64,000 nucleotides of DNA from Larus michahellis (taxonomy: Eukaryota; Chordata; Aves; Charadriiformes; Laridae): NCBI RefSeq assembly GCF_964199755.1, contig NC_133906.1:18263378-18327377 (forward strand), read 5' to 3'. The stretch's first letter is position 1; the number at the start of each line of letters is the position of its first letter. Below are positions 53,901-62,917 of the stretch, piece by piece. The notes beneath the pieces are model-generated. The model was not told the origin of the DNA and did not search any database. It saw nothing but the letters and a program-made list of their open reading frames with translations. Made by a program: the position numbers and the translations under genes.

Positions 53901-56900
53901 TAATTCTGCTCTGCTTCCTCTTTCATGGATGTTTTGGGCCAAAGATGGCACTCTTTGGCTTCTTTATGGACATGCTTTGGCTTCTGCTTACCAGGACTGG
54001 GCGTGAGATGCACACGCATGTGCGTGTTGGAAATCTGTGTCTTCCTTGAGCATCCCAGGAAAACCCATGCAGGCTGCACTGGTAGAAGTTGTACCTGCAA
54101 GTTTTTATCTTGGACCACAGTCTCTGTGGGGAGAGGCCACATCTCCCAAGAGACGGAGGGTCTCTTTCCCTCCCTGAACCCTGTCCCTGCTCCCTTGCAG
54201 GTGACAGTCACACCTTTGCTGTGTCGTGACACAGCTGAGGTACTGGTCCCGATACGCTGGCGGTGCTTCCGTGGTGCACAGGCAGCAATGGAGTGTGATT
54301 GTTACAACGTGCTCGGCGCACGTGGCTCGGCGTTGTTTCCCCCTCTTGTCATGCAGCGCTGCATGATGCAAATGGACCCAGCGGAGTGGCAGATGGGTTG
54401 TGCGGGAGCTGAGTCATCACACTCGTACTGAGCCGCAGGCAGCTCCTGGTTTGGGGGCTGGAGAGGGAGCAGGAAAAATGATTTCCTCTTGAATTATTTT
54501 CCTCTTCTCTTGAGTTACTTCAGTACCTGTGACTCTTAAGTTGTCAGAAGCTCTCTGCCCGTATTACCCTGCACCCTGAGTGTAACTCAGCCGTGCTGCT
54601 GGCCTGATCCCGCCTGGGGCTGGGCTGTAGGATGTGATGGTGGTCAGCCACCTGGCAGTGACTGAGATGAGGTGGATGAAGGGACCTTGGCCTTCTCCCA
54701 GGAAGATCTCAGGAGTCCCTAGGCTGCGTAAAGCTTATAGTGGTTTCTCTGTGGATGCTGTTACATTCTTGCTGTGTCAGGATGCCTCTGTACAGCAGCT
54801 CTTTCCCAATCTCTTGCTAAGTTAGGAAATGACGCGGCCCTTGTGCTGTGCATCCGAGCAGGGGGAGAAGCCAGTCCCGTTGCTGTGAAGGTCTTCGAAG
54901 TGAGCGAGTGGGGACTGATCTTGGTAGACTCTCCCCTTACACAGCAGTGCTTGGGACAAGAGGGAGGGGAGCTAGCACGTACAAGTAGAGCGTGTGAATT
55001 CTTGAGTCTGCTTCAAGGAGTTCTCTCTCTTCAGCATTGCAAATCTGGCCTCTCTCCTGGAGATAGTGACTCACTGGTATCAAAACAAAACAGACAAGTG
55101 AGGTTTGCAATCCCCCCTCCCCAAGCGCTTGTGGAGGTTTCTGTTTCTCTAAGCAGAGTCAAAATGTGCTTGGCTTGTTCGGAGAGCTGTTCTGTAATGG
55201 GATAAACATGCAGATGCTGTTGTCTGTTTAGTGTTTGGCTTGGAGATGATAAACACTGCCCCAGTGGCAGCCCTTAGTGAGCCTGTGCCAGGAAGCGTGG
55301 TTAAGATCTGTCCTCCCGGGAGGCTGCTAGGCTGGTGCTCTCGGCTGCTGGCCAGGAGCAGCCCCCAAGTGAGCTGGTGCTGTTGAAGTCCTCTTGGTCC
55401 TTTGCTGTGGGCTGAGAAGGTATCGGTGCATTAGCAACATGGCAGGGCTGGGAGAGGGGGGTGGCAGGGGCTGTGCAGCCGGACAGAAGTCTCTCTCACC
55501 TTCTTGCAGGAGGCGTGGAGACAGAGCTCTAATGCAGGCTGCCGTCACGTGCGGGTTGGATGGGGTCTGCCCACCCTGGCAAGCGTGATGTGCTCTTTGG
55601 CAGAGGAGCCCGGAGATGAACGATGAGTGGAGTAAACTGAGTAGGCGCAGAGCACTGCGAGCCTGGAGAAAATCTGCGGGTGGTGAAGTTGCCAGATCTC
55701 TAGGCAAGCGCTCCCTCTCCCTCTGCCACCGCTAGCCTTCAACAGTGTGCAGGAGGCGTGTCTGCAGCCCTGGCCCAAGCTGGGAGAGGGGCTGGGAAGA
55801 GATTGTCTCACCTGGCAGTTGGGTATCTGATGCTGCAATAACTGTGGCTTCCTAGTGCTGACACACTAGTTGCTTGGGGCAGTGCCTTGTGGCCTGTCCT
55901 GGGACATCAGAGTGTTGACAGGTACTCTAGAAAGGCACAGCCCAAGTGAGTTGCAGGGGTTTTTTGTTGTCTGGAGATTCCTAAGTTCTTAGATCTGTTG
56001 ACAGGTCAGTTTCCAAGGTCCTCAATCATACCCTGGGTCCCAGTCTGTCTCTACCTGTCCTCTGCATTCCCAAATGTTTGTGTCGGCCCTGTGTCTCTGC
56101 TTTCTCCAGCAGCTCTAGGATGTAGGTGCTTTTGATAGTCTCTGAATCTTGCAAGCGTTCTGGCACAGGTCTTCGCAGCTCCTACTTATTGCCCAAGCTG
56201 GGGGGAGGTTGTGCTTAACTGAGAGTCTCCCTTGGAATGGGGGTCTCAGGGTTGCGGTGTTTTCCTGCTCTCAGGCTCCTGTCCAGCCAGTATATCGGCA
56301 TCAGTAAGGAATTGCTGTTATGAGCACTGTTAGCCCTGCGTGCTCGTGTGGTAAAACACACTTGGGCTTCCTGTCAAAAGCATATTGCTAAATGCAGTGG
56401 TATGTCTCCTCAGCAGCTCAGTACAGGCAGTAACTGAAGCCCCTTCCAATCTTGACACGCCAAGGATAGAGTGAGTGTTAGTAACAGCTGTGTTAGGGTA
56501 AAACAAAACCCAACTTGAGCTGAAACTGCGCTTAAACTCCTAAACAACACCTGTACTAATACCACATTTCTGGGCCTGTGTTTCTTTTTTGTTAAGAGGT
56601 TAACAAAACAACCTGGGCCTGTTACCAACCTCAGCCAGGCTGCTCAAGCTGGTTTGCCTGAAAAAGCAGTGGGGAGCACCTTGAAAAGCCAGGCCTCAGA
56701 AAGCGAGAGCAGTGACTCATCTGACAGTGAAGAGGAGTCCCCTGTGGCACAGACACAGCCTCCGCAAGCTGGTAAGTCTTCGGGTAGTGGCCAGGATCCC
56801 TCACCTGCATCCTGGTGGGTTTCCTTCTCTCCCCTGCCCATGGAACAGCCCAGACTGTTGTGATAGCTCCTGCTCTGGAGAGACACGGAGAGCAACTCTT

Positions 56901-59900
56901 TCTCATGGTTACAATCTCTTGTGCTTTTCCTGCAGTGAACATCAGTGCCGTACCCCAGCCAACAAACGTGAAGAAGGCTCCGGCACCAGCCCCAGCCCCT
57001 CCACCTGTAGACAACAGTGATGATTCCAGTGAGGAGTCGGATTCAGAGGAGGAAATAATCCCCCCTTCGCAGGTGAGAAGCTGTTGACCTGCTGGCTGTG
57101 TATGCTGTTAGCCCTGTGTGCTCAGGAGGCCTCAGGACTTGCGAGGTGGTAGTTGGGTGGGTGATGAGCGGTGCAGAGAGGAGCCCTCCTGTTGGCTGGA
57201 TCGGGTTTACTTGGAGGCATTCCTGGGTCTCACTGGCCCCAGCTCTGGGTGTATGTCTTGACTGCAGCAAGCTTGGATTGTGTGAGAGCAGGGGAGGGTG
57301 TGAATGTTTTCAGGAACATGAGTAGACGCGTGAGCCCAGACCTCCTCTGGGACTCTGTCCCCTTTGTCCTGCTCCAGGGAGTTAGGCTGGAAAAGCAGCC
57401 AAATTCTTGCAGGCAGAGTCTTTCCACGAGCTGCGTAGCTCTAAGGCATCTCGTCCCCTGTTTCTTCCCGAACCGTTGTGTGTGGGGTGCAGCTGGAGCT
57501 CTCTGGACTCCCCGTCCACAAGCCTCGGGAGGCTGGAAGTATCTGCCCTGAAGGGTGGCACAGTGGCCCTGCTGCCTTTCAGCTGGAGGAGCCAGACCCG
57601 TGCCTTGGAGAAGGGAGGTGACCCCCATATCTGTGCAGATGCACTGCTGAGTGTCATAGAGCTTTTCCCAGCTCTCTCACCTGAGTCTCTTCATGTCTCC
57701 ATGCCAGTCCCACAGGGCCGTGGCTGAGCTCCCTAGGGCCTGAGCCACCTCGGTGTGTGGGTTGGGTGTCTCTGCACCTCTACTGCAGTTTGAGCCCGAG
57801 AAAGAAACCACATGAAGAAGCCTTGACTGAGAAACGTGGCTGCTGTTCCTCGGTGGTGGTGGTGGCTTGGCTGGTGCTCTGAGCCCAAGGCTTAGTGGCC
57901 AGGTGGCTTTTTGTCCTGCACATATGTGTCCCCTGTCTGGCCAGCACCCTTGCTGGGAGAGGGAGATCATGTGTTCTCAAGGAAACCCTTCACCGTGTTG
58001 GCCTGATGCTGTGGCCAGCAGAAAGGCTGTTGCCCCCCAGCTGGCGGGCAGGCAGCCAGCCTGAGCAGTCCTTGATTAAAGCGTGTTTATAGTACCAAGA
58101 TTGTATAAAATAACGCTGTTGCTGTAACTTGAGCTTTGTGCAAGGCAGGCTGAGAGCTCACGTCGGATTGGCGGCTCTCTGCGTGGTGGAGCGTTTGCTT
58201 TCCTTTCTGAAGGCCAGATGTTGTGTGTTGTGCGAGGAAAATGTCAGCCCACAAAGGCCCAGCTTGTCAGAGATCTGGAGAGGGAGGTCACGTAGCCTCC
58301 TTTGTAACACAAACCAGGAGGCTGAGCACTCCTTCATCCCTCCTGCTCCCTCCTCTGCTGGCATTTGTGTTTTGGGACCTGATGTCAGTGTCTGATTTCC
58401 ATGCCCCTGGCTCTTCTATTTTTAACCCCTCTTACGTTGATTTTGATGGAAAGTTTCAAATGTGAGGCAACAAAATTGCTTCTTGTTAATTTGTTCTGCA
58501 GTCTGTGGCTTGCTTGTGGACCTGAAGGCAGATTTGCCCCGTGGTTGGTGTCTTTGCTTTATCTCCGTTGCCAATTAACTGTCAATGTGTGATTTTTAGA
58601 GTGTAGGAGACATCCTGGAGTCTGAGTGCCCGCTTTGCAAAGTCGGGATTGCAACTGCAGTCGTGCTGCAGTGGATAGGGATCTCTCAGCCTGCAAGCAC
58701 ATCACATTTTTGCCTGCCTGCCCTCAGGGTGGGTGCCTTTGGGGCACTGAGCTAATGCTTTAGGCACTCCTGGGGCACTGGTCCTCATTTTTCTCCTCCT
58801 GGCTGTGCCAGAGGCCCTGCTCAGAGGCTCATAGGAGACAGAGCTGGCCTGTAAAGGGGAAAAAAAAATATAAATATGAGCCTTAGTGCTGTGCTGAAAA
58901 TGATGGAAGAAGGGCTCAGGAGTTAGTGGTAGATTGGTGTATGCTTCTGTCTCTTTTCCCTCTAAGCTGTGCTCTGTCCTGATTTTCTTTCCCATCTATT
59001 TTAGAGTCTGTCCCGGCAGAACGTCAAAGCAACCAAGGTTTCGAGCACAGTGGCTGCCAAGGCTAATGCCACCCTGCCTTCAGGGAAGGGGATAAAAGCG
59101 CCTGCAGTCCCTCCGGTTAGCAGAGTGTCTGAGAGCTCGAGTAGCGATTCCTTGGACCAGGACGTGCTGGTGGGAGAGGTAATGACGGAGGGGACTAAAG
59201 TGGGGAGCTTCCCTGGAGAGAGTGGGCAGATGGCTGTGCTGGAGCCTGAGGCTGGTGCAGTGTCCCCAGCTGAGCAGGGGAGAGGGAGGCTGCTCTGCTT
59301 TAACCACTGGTATTGCACCATAAGGTGAGGCAGATGAGCAGAGGGTGGCCCTGGTACCTTTGCTGTTCCTGCCTCGCAGCTGGCTGGCAGGTTTCTTCCT
59401 CCTTTTGTCATAGCAGTGTGCTGTACAGTCGGGAGTTGCGTGCTAAGCCACAGCTGCCTGCTTCATCTCTGGACTGGGGGGAGAGATGGGGGTCTCTGTG
59501 CCCTGCATGAGAGGTTCTTGTGCTAATCTTGACACAAACTAGAGCAGTACAGCTGAAGAAGGTGGTCCAAGCCCCATCTACTCTCGGATGCTTCTTACAG
59601 TTCCTGGGCATGAGCAATCATTCCTCCTTCCAAATGCATTTCATCTTCCTCTCCCTAGGCCTCCTCCCCTCTTTCTTGCGTAAAGCAAACGGTTCCTGTG
59701 GGAAAAGCACCTCCAGCCAACACTGCTACCCTGCAGGCGGCTTCGCTCCTGGGAAGTCCCAACGCCAAGTCAGGGAAGCCAGCCCTACCGCCAGCACAGG
59801 ATGCCCAGCTGAGCCAGGCCGCGCCACCCACCCAGGCAGAGGAGACCTCGGACAGTAGCAGTTCCTCAGACAGTGATGAGGAGGAGACGCCCCAGCAGCC

Positions 59901-62900
59901 CCCCAAACCTGGTCAGTTCTCCCAGGAAGATGCTCTCAGTGCTGCTGGCCAGGCCAGGGTGGGGACAATGCTTTGTTATCCTGTGAGAAGTGTGTCACCT
60001 TCACATAGCGGTTTGAGAGAGGTTCCTCCTCTCCAGCTTGGCAGAGCACTCCCCTTTCCTTGGAGGCAGAAGGCCTTTTGGTGGCAGTAACTGTGCTGGG
60101 TAGGTGAGGTCAGCCCCAGGTGGCAGTGGTGGGTTTAATGGGATGAACTCTGCTCCTCCAGCAGGCTTGCAGCAGAAACCAGAAGGGACCCAGCTGGCCC
60201 ACAGCTCCTCCTCGGAGTCCAGTGAGGAGGAGGAGGACGAGGGGGCAGCATCGCAGGTATGGTACCTGAACAGGCTGTGATCCTGTGGGATCTTGCATCT
60301 GGCTCATAAGTAGGAGACGGAGGGGATTGGATTCTCAGCCATAGCCAACAGCATGCCAAGTGGGTTTGCCAGCACAGAAGTGGGGGCTCCCCAGTGCGGT
60401 GCTGTGAGCAGCGCCTTTTGGTGGGGGCAGAGAGAGGCCTTTGACCCTGGACTGCTTCCCCAGACAGACAGGTCTTGGGTCCAGAGCTCATGGTGCCTTC
60501 ATCAGGGGAAGGGATGTGAGGAGGTGGTGCCTTGCAAGGGTTAAACCAGGAGAACTGGTGCACAGTGCCCATAGCAGCAGAATTTTTTTTCTCTGCTTTT
60601 ATTTGTAACTTAACCTGTGTCCAAGCCATTAAATTCCCTTTGTAAGTAATGTGCAAGGCGTGCAGCACATCTGCAGTGCATTAGCTGTGCGTGGGTGCAT
60701 GCTAATGGCCAGGAGCCTCCCCCAAGCTCGCTTTACTGGGCGAGAACAAAGAGGAGACCCTCTCCCATCAGCTCTTGCTGCTGTAAGATCTCAGCCAGTG
60801 TCTGTCAGTGCTGGCCCCCTCTTCTGGCAGCCCTGGCCTCTCTGCAGGGCTGGCTGAGTGGTGCAGGATCACTCTGCAGGTGGCCAAAGGTGGGTCCTTC
60901 ACTTGGAATATGGGGGCAAGAGCAGCAGAGACAGATCTGTGTGTCTGCTGTGTGGGAGGCTGTCTTGCTGTGACTCTTCAGTGTGTCTGTGCTGTTTCAG
61001 TCCCTCCTTACAGGCTATCTGGGCCTCTCGAGGACCCCAGCAGCACCCCAGGCACCAAAGACGGTTCCCCCCCAGCCTGTAGTCAAAGTGGGGCAAGGGA
61101 AAGCAGCCGTGACTGCTGCAAACTCCCTTGCCAAGGCCTCCACGAAAGCAGCCCCAGCTGACAGCTCGAGCAGTGACAGCAGTGACTCTGACACAGACGT
61201 CAGCCAGGTGGCTGCAAACCACAAAGCAGGTGGGTCTCCTTTGGCGAGGTTGGGAATCTGCTTGGTCCAGGAGCAAAGCTGTGCTGGCACAGGAGGGTGA
61301 CACTGGGACGGGGCCCTGTTCCCAGTGTGTCTCCACCGCAGAGCCCAGTAGCGTGGAGTGCTGCTGCCGTCTGCTGGCTTCCTGTGGCCACAACACAGCC
61401 CTCTTCTTGAACACCCCTCTTGTGCTGGTTGGCTTGTTGAGGCTCTGTGCTTTTGGTTCTTCCAAATTCTGCTCTAACTGCAATAATTAATGCAATTAAT
61501 GGAAGTGGGTAGAGCTCTCCCTAAAACCTGTGCCCACTGCATTGGTGTGCTGCGGTAGGGATGGCTCCTAGGGAATGTTTAAACACTGGCTGAAGAACAT
61601 CTGCTATAGAGTGCTGGCATTCAAGCCTCCCCTCGGTCTTTCTGGACTCTGTAGCTTGTCTGGAGGGCAGAGAACGGGAAGCAAGTGGGAAGACATATGG
61701 AGAAACAAAATGTCTGGCCATTTCCCTATCGCCCTGATTTGTTGGCAAATTATAAAACTCGGAGCTGGAAGCTGCTTCTGCTCTGGTGTCACCCTGGCAC
61801 CTTCAGATGAGCTCTGGCCTGGCTGTGAGCTCTGGCCCACTCTAGAGGCTCAAATGGGTCTGTTGGCCTCTTGGGCACATCGTTAAGTTGTGGAAAGGGC
61901 TGTTGAGGGGGTGAGAACTATATATACGTTCAAGTCCCAGGTGCTGAGGGATATGCCATTGGTAATGGTTAAACGTGGTGGTGTGGATACCCCCTCCACC
62001 TTGGGAAGTCCCTGGCTTTGCTGGGGGTGGTGTCCTGGGGGGGGGACTGCTCTATCTGTGCTCACCCATCTCGTGCTACAGTTTCCTGTAGTCTAGTCCC
62101 TATTCTCCATGGATGTGGCCAAAGCTGTTGTGTCTGTTGTCACCCACATCCATTGCCAGATACTTTATCTTGGGCTGAGGGATCTTTCCCTGGCTCTGCT
62201 GTAGTTGGGATGGCCAGCAGGCTTTGCTTTTGAGGGAGAAGGAGATGCTTCTCTTCAAACTCAAGCATATTTCCGTCCTCCAGTAACTCTGTGGTCTACG
62301 TAACGAATGCTCCCTGAGTCATCTTCTCTCTTTTGTCATTGTTTCCGCAGAAAACAACCCCCCTCCAGGGCAGGAAGCCACAGGAACCTCCAACAAAGAG
62401 AAGGTGGCAGGAAAAATGGAGCCAGATCATGCCAGCGTCAAACCTTCCCCAGTCAAGAAAGCCCTGGCTGTGAAAGAGAATGATGTTGGGGCAAAAGGGG
62501 TGCAAGTGACCCCAGCATCATCTGCAGTGTTCTCCATCCCACAATCAGAGGAGTCAAGCTCGGGGACCGAAACTGAGGTCACCACTGCTGCCAAAGTTCC
62601 TGCAGTTGAAACACTGAAAGGGTTGGAAGAGAAGAAGAAGAAGAAAAAGGAGAAAAAAGAAAAGAAGGAAAAGAAGAAATCTTCCTCCACGGCAGACAAG
62701 GCTGTGAAAACATCGAAGAGCAAAGACAAAGAGAATAAGAAGCAGAAAACGTCTCAGAAGCGGAAACTGCCAGGAGAGGATGGGGCTGTTGGGCAGCCCA
62801 AGGAGAAGAAGCGGAAAGGGCAAGCTAATGAAGAAGTATCCAAAAAGAAAAAGAAGAAAGCAGCTGGTGATCTGGAGAAGGTGCCAGGCAGCAAGGAAAA

Positions 62901-62917
62901 GAAAAAATCAGCGAAAA
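44845..62917 (+). CDS. TCOF1: TCOF1, treacle ribosome biogenesis factor (exons 1-15; 3' end outside window)
   Basis: Nucleolar scaffold for RNA polymerase I transcription and pre-rRNA modification, mutated in Treacher Collins syndrome. Fifteen GT-AG exons join in phase to 994 codons plus one base. In order: LisH motif (exon 1), conserved EDIFTHWQ (exon 2; human has LLDIYTHWQ), a basic/acidic linker (exon 3), about eleven Lys/Pro/Ala-rich linkers each ending in a Ser/Asp/Glu tract suited to CK2 (exons 4-14), then a Lys-rich nuclear/nucleolar localisation region (exon 15, with SQKRKLPGED resembling human SRKRKLSGDQ). The exon 13/14 junction, ASQ|SLLTGY, matches human PSQ|SLLSGY. Repeat number is lower than I recall for the human protein (about 1,400-1,490 residues). 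The last exon or exons lie beyond base 64000. Confidence 0.93.
44956..45518 (+). other. TCOF1 intron 1
   Basis: 563 bp, mostly CpG island, with a 19-C homopolymer. No exon seen. Confidence 0.9.
45215..45233 (+). repeat. C homopolymer (19 C)
   Basis: Nineteen consecutive C in TCOF1 intron 1, in CpG-rich DNA. Confidence 0.9.
45519..45574 (+). CDS. TCOF1: TCOF1 exon 2
   Basis: 56 nt, acceptor TTTCACAG, donor GTAAGT. Encodes KLLPSLLTSLEDIFTHWQ and two bases of the next Lys codon. It matches the human segment VTLLDIYTHWQ, which completes the LisH-containing N-terminal fold. Confidence 0.93.
45575..48351 (+). other. TCOF1 intron 2
   Basis: 2.8 kb. No exon, transposon or RNA gene was recognised. 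47.4-47.7 kb is AT-rich. Confidence 0.85.
48352..48494 (+). CDS. TCOF1: TCOF1 exon 3
   Basis: 143 nt, acceptor CCTTCAG, donor A|GTAGGA. Encodes TPSNSRRRKASDEDAAIPEK, then IRVPDPVSSSESSEKEEDEK. Compare human [21 protein letters not shown] followed by an ESSEEEE tract. This is the first basic-plus-acidic module. Confidence 0.93.
48495..49207 (+). other. TCOF1 intron 3
   Basis: 713 bp, no feature recognised apart from the splice signals. Confidence 0.85.
49208..49314 (+). CDS. TCOF1: TCOF1 exon 4 (NAGNAG acceptor)
   Basis: 107 nt from the first AG of TTGCAGCAG, or 104 nt from 49211 if the second is used. Both are in frame and differ by one residue (T-A-S-L against T-S-L). Encodes SLATNSGVNVESSEDDDSSS and EEETPAGKGAVT, a linker and acidic tract. 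Donor ACG|GTAAGG. Confidence 0.9.
49592..49937 (+). CDS. TCOF1: TCOF1 exon 5
   Basis: 346 nt, acceptor CCTGTAG, donor G|GTAAGG. A long Ala/Pro/Lys-rich linker (VTPAVVSGKAANSLHSPNKP onward, with repeated SPxKxGQK and AKVGQSKAP) ends in a tract of eight serines with SESEEEKETP. It is the largest repeat exon and perhaps a fusion of two units. Read-through past the donor reaches a stop after 17 codons. Confidence 0.93.
49938..50763 (+). other. TCOF1 intron 5
   Basis: 826 bp with a short TG-rich stretch near 50360-50385. No exon seen. Confidence 0.85.
50764..50858 (+). CDS. TCOF1: TCOF1 exon 6
   Basis: 95 nt, acceptor GTTTCAG, donor CAG|GTAACC. Encodes DLKQAAGATESSSEESSDET and SSEEELATPVVQ, a mostly acidic module with a short linker. 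Confidence 0.92.
50859..51302 (+). other. TCOF1 intron 6
   Basis: 444 bp, nothing recognised. Confidence 0.85.
51303..51527 (+). CDS. TCOF1: TCOF1 exon 7
   Basis: 225 nt (75 codons, phase 0-0), acceptor TTCCCAG, donor CAA|GTGCGT. A linker (AKPAVKTVPVNATPVKSAPA onward) is followed by DTSDSSSSSDSEDEEPPSVT. A symmetrical exon of this kind can be skipped without a frameshift. Confidence 0.92.
51528..52171 (+). other. TCOF1 intron 7
   Basis: 644 bp with an A tract (about 51756-51772). A TGATGA at 51956 has no matching D box at snoRNA distance. Confidence 0.85.
52172..52441 (+). CDS. TCOF1: TCOF1 exon 8
   Basis: 270 nt (90 codons, phase 0-0), acceptor TTGTCCAG, donor AAG|GTAGAT. A linker (TKTPPKSSQAIPSPVKPTPA onward, with KPLPLSQGKPAPK) ends in ESSDSSGSEEEDLPVPVSQK. 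Confidence 0.92.
52442..56596 (+). other. TCOF1 intron 8
   Basis: 4.2 kb, the longest intron in this part of the gene. A possible acceptor at 53372 (TATTGCAG) is followed by an open frame, but its peptide is not treacle-like and no good donor follows. I therefore call no exon, though an undetected repeat exon cannot be excluded. Confidence 0.75.
56597..56771 (+). CDS. TCOF1: TCOF1 exon 9
   Basis: 175 nt, acceptor TTTTGTTAAG, donor G|GTAAGT. Encodes RLTKQPGPVTNLSQAAQAGL, then a short linker and SESESSDSSDSEEESPVAQT. The acceptor is chosen for frame: AAG at 56594-56596 keeps phase 0, whereas the next AG, two bases on, would break it. AAG is a weaker acceptor type than CAG/TAG. Confidence 0.85.
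56936..57072 (+). CDS. TCOF1: TCOF1 exon 10
   Basis: 137 nt, acceptor CCTGCAG, donor CAG|GTGAGA. Linker VNISAVPQPTNVKKAPAPAP is followed by NSDDSSEESDSEEEIIPPSQ. Confidence 0.92.
57073..59004 (+). other. TCOF1 intron 10
   Basis: 1.9 kb, no exon or repeat family recognised. Confidence 0.8.
59005..59178 (+). CDS. TCOF1: TCOF1 exon 11 (degenerate acidic tract)
   Basis: 174 nt (58 codons, phase 0-0), acceptor ATTTTAG, donor GAG|GTAATG. Linker SLSRQNVKATKVSSTVAAKA and beyond ends in SESSSSDSLDQDVLVGE. The serine run is kept but the usual run of Glu after it is replaced by Leu-Asp-Gln-Asp-Val. Confidence 0.87.
59179..59658 (+). other. TCOF1 intron 11
   Basis: 480 bp, nothing recognised. The frame stays open for 49 codons past the exon 11 donor, but the sequence is not Ser/Glu-rich. 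Confidence 0.8.
59659..59911 (+). CDS. TCOF1: TCOF1 exon 12
   Basis: 253 nt, acceptor CTCCCTAG, donor G|GTCAGT. Linker ASSPLSCVKQTVPVGKAPPA and beyond is followed by ETSDSSSSSDSDEEETPQQP, a canonical module. Confidence 0.9.
60162..60256 (+). CDS. TCOF1: TCOF1 exon 13 (NAGNAG acceptor)
   Basis: 95 nt from the first AG of CTCCAGCAG, or 92 nt from 60165 via the second, giving A-G-L or G-L. Encodes LQQKPEGTQLAHSSSSESSE and EEEDEGAASQ. Donor CAG|GTATGG. The end, AASQ, joins SLLTGY of exon 14 as in human. Confidence 0.9.
60257..61000 (+). other. TCOF1 intron 13
   Basis: 744 bp, nothing recognised. Confidence 0.85.
61001..61229 (+). CDS. TCOF1: TCOF1 exon 14
   Basis: 229 nt, acceptor TGTTTCAG, donor G|GTGGGT. 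Begins SLLTGYLGLSRTPAAPQAPK (human SLLSGYMTPGLTPANSQ) and ends with DSSSSDSSDSDTDVSQ, then VAANHKA. An alternative donor CAG|GTGGCT at 61206 would remove the last seven codons plus two bases and would change the phase, so 61229 is preferred. Confidence 0.9.
61230..62350 (+). other. TCOF1 intron 14
   Basis: 1.1 kb. A CTCF-like motif lies at 61364-61377. No exon was found, and in particular none encoding the human-type LTELLEQERKK segment. Confidence 0.8.
61364..61377 (-). promoter_or_regulatory. CTCF-like motif
   Basis: On the minus strand this reads CCAGCAGACGGCAG, matching the CTCF core CCASYAGRKGGCRS at all but one position. A single motif match without occupancy data is weak support. Confidence 0.3.
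62351..62917 (+). CDS. TCOF1: TCOF1 exon 15 (Lys-rich nucleolar localisation region)
   Basis: 567 nt, acceptor TTCCGCAG, donor A|GTAAGC. Begins ENNPPPGQEATGTSNKEKVA, has a weak Ser/Glu patch (SEESSSGTETE) and then long Lys runs (LEEKKKKKKEKKEKKEKKKS, KRKLPGEDGAV, KEKKRKG, SKKKKKKAAG). The basic runs correspond to the nuclear and nucleolar localisation signals at the C-terminus of treacle. If the donor were not used, translation would stop 16 codons later at 62967. Confidence 0.92.
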
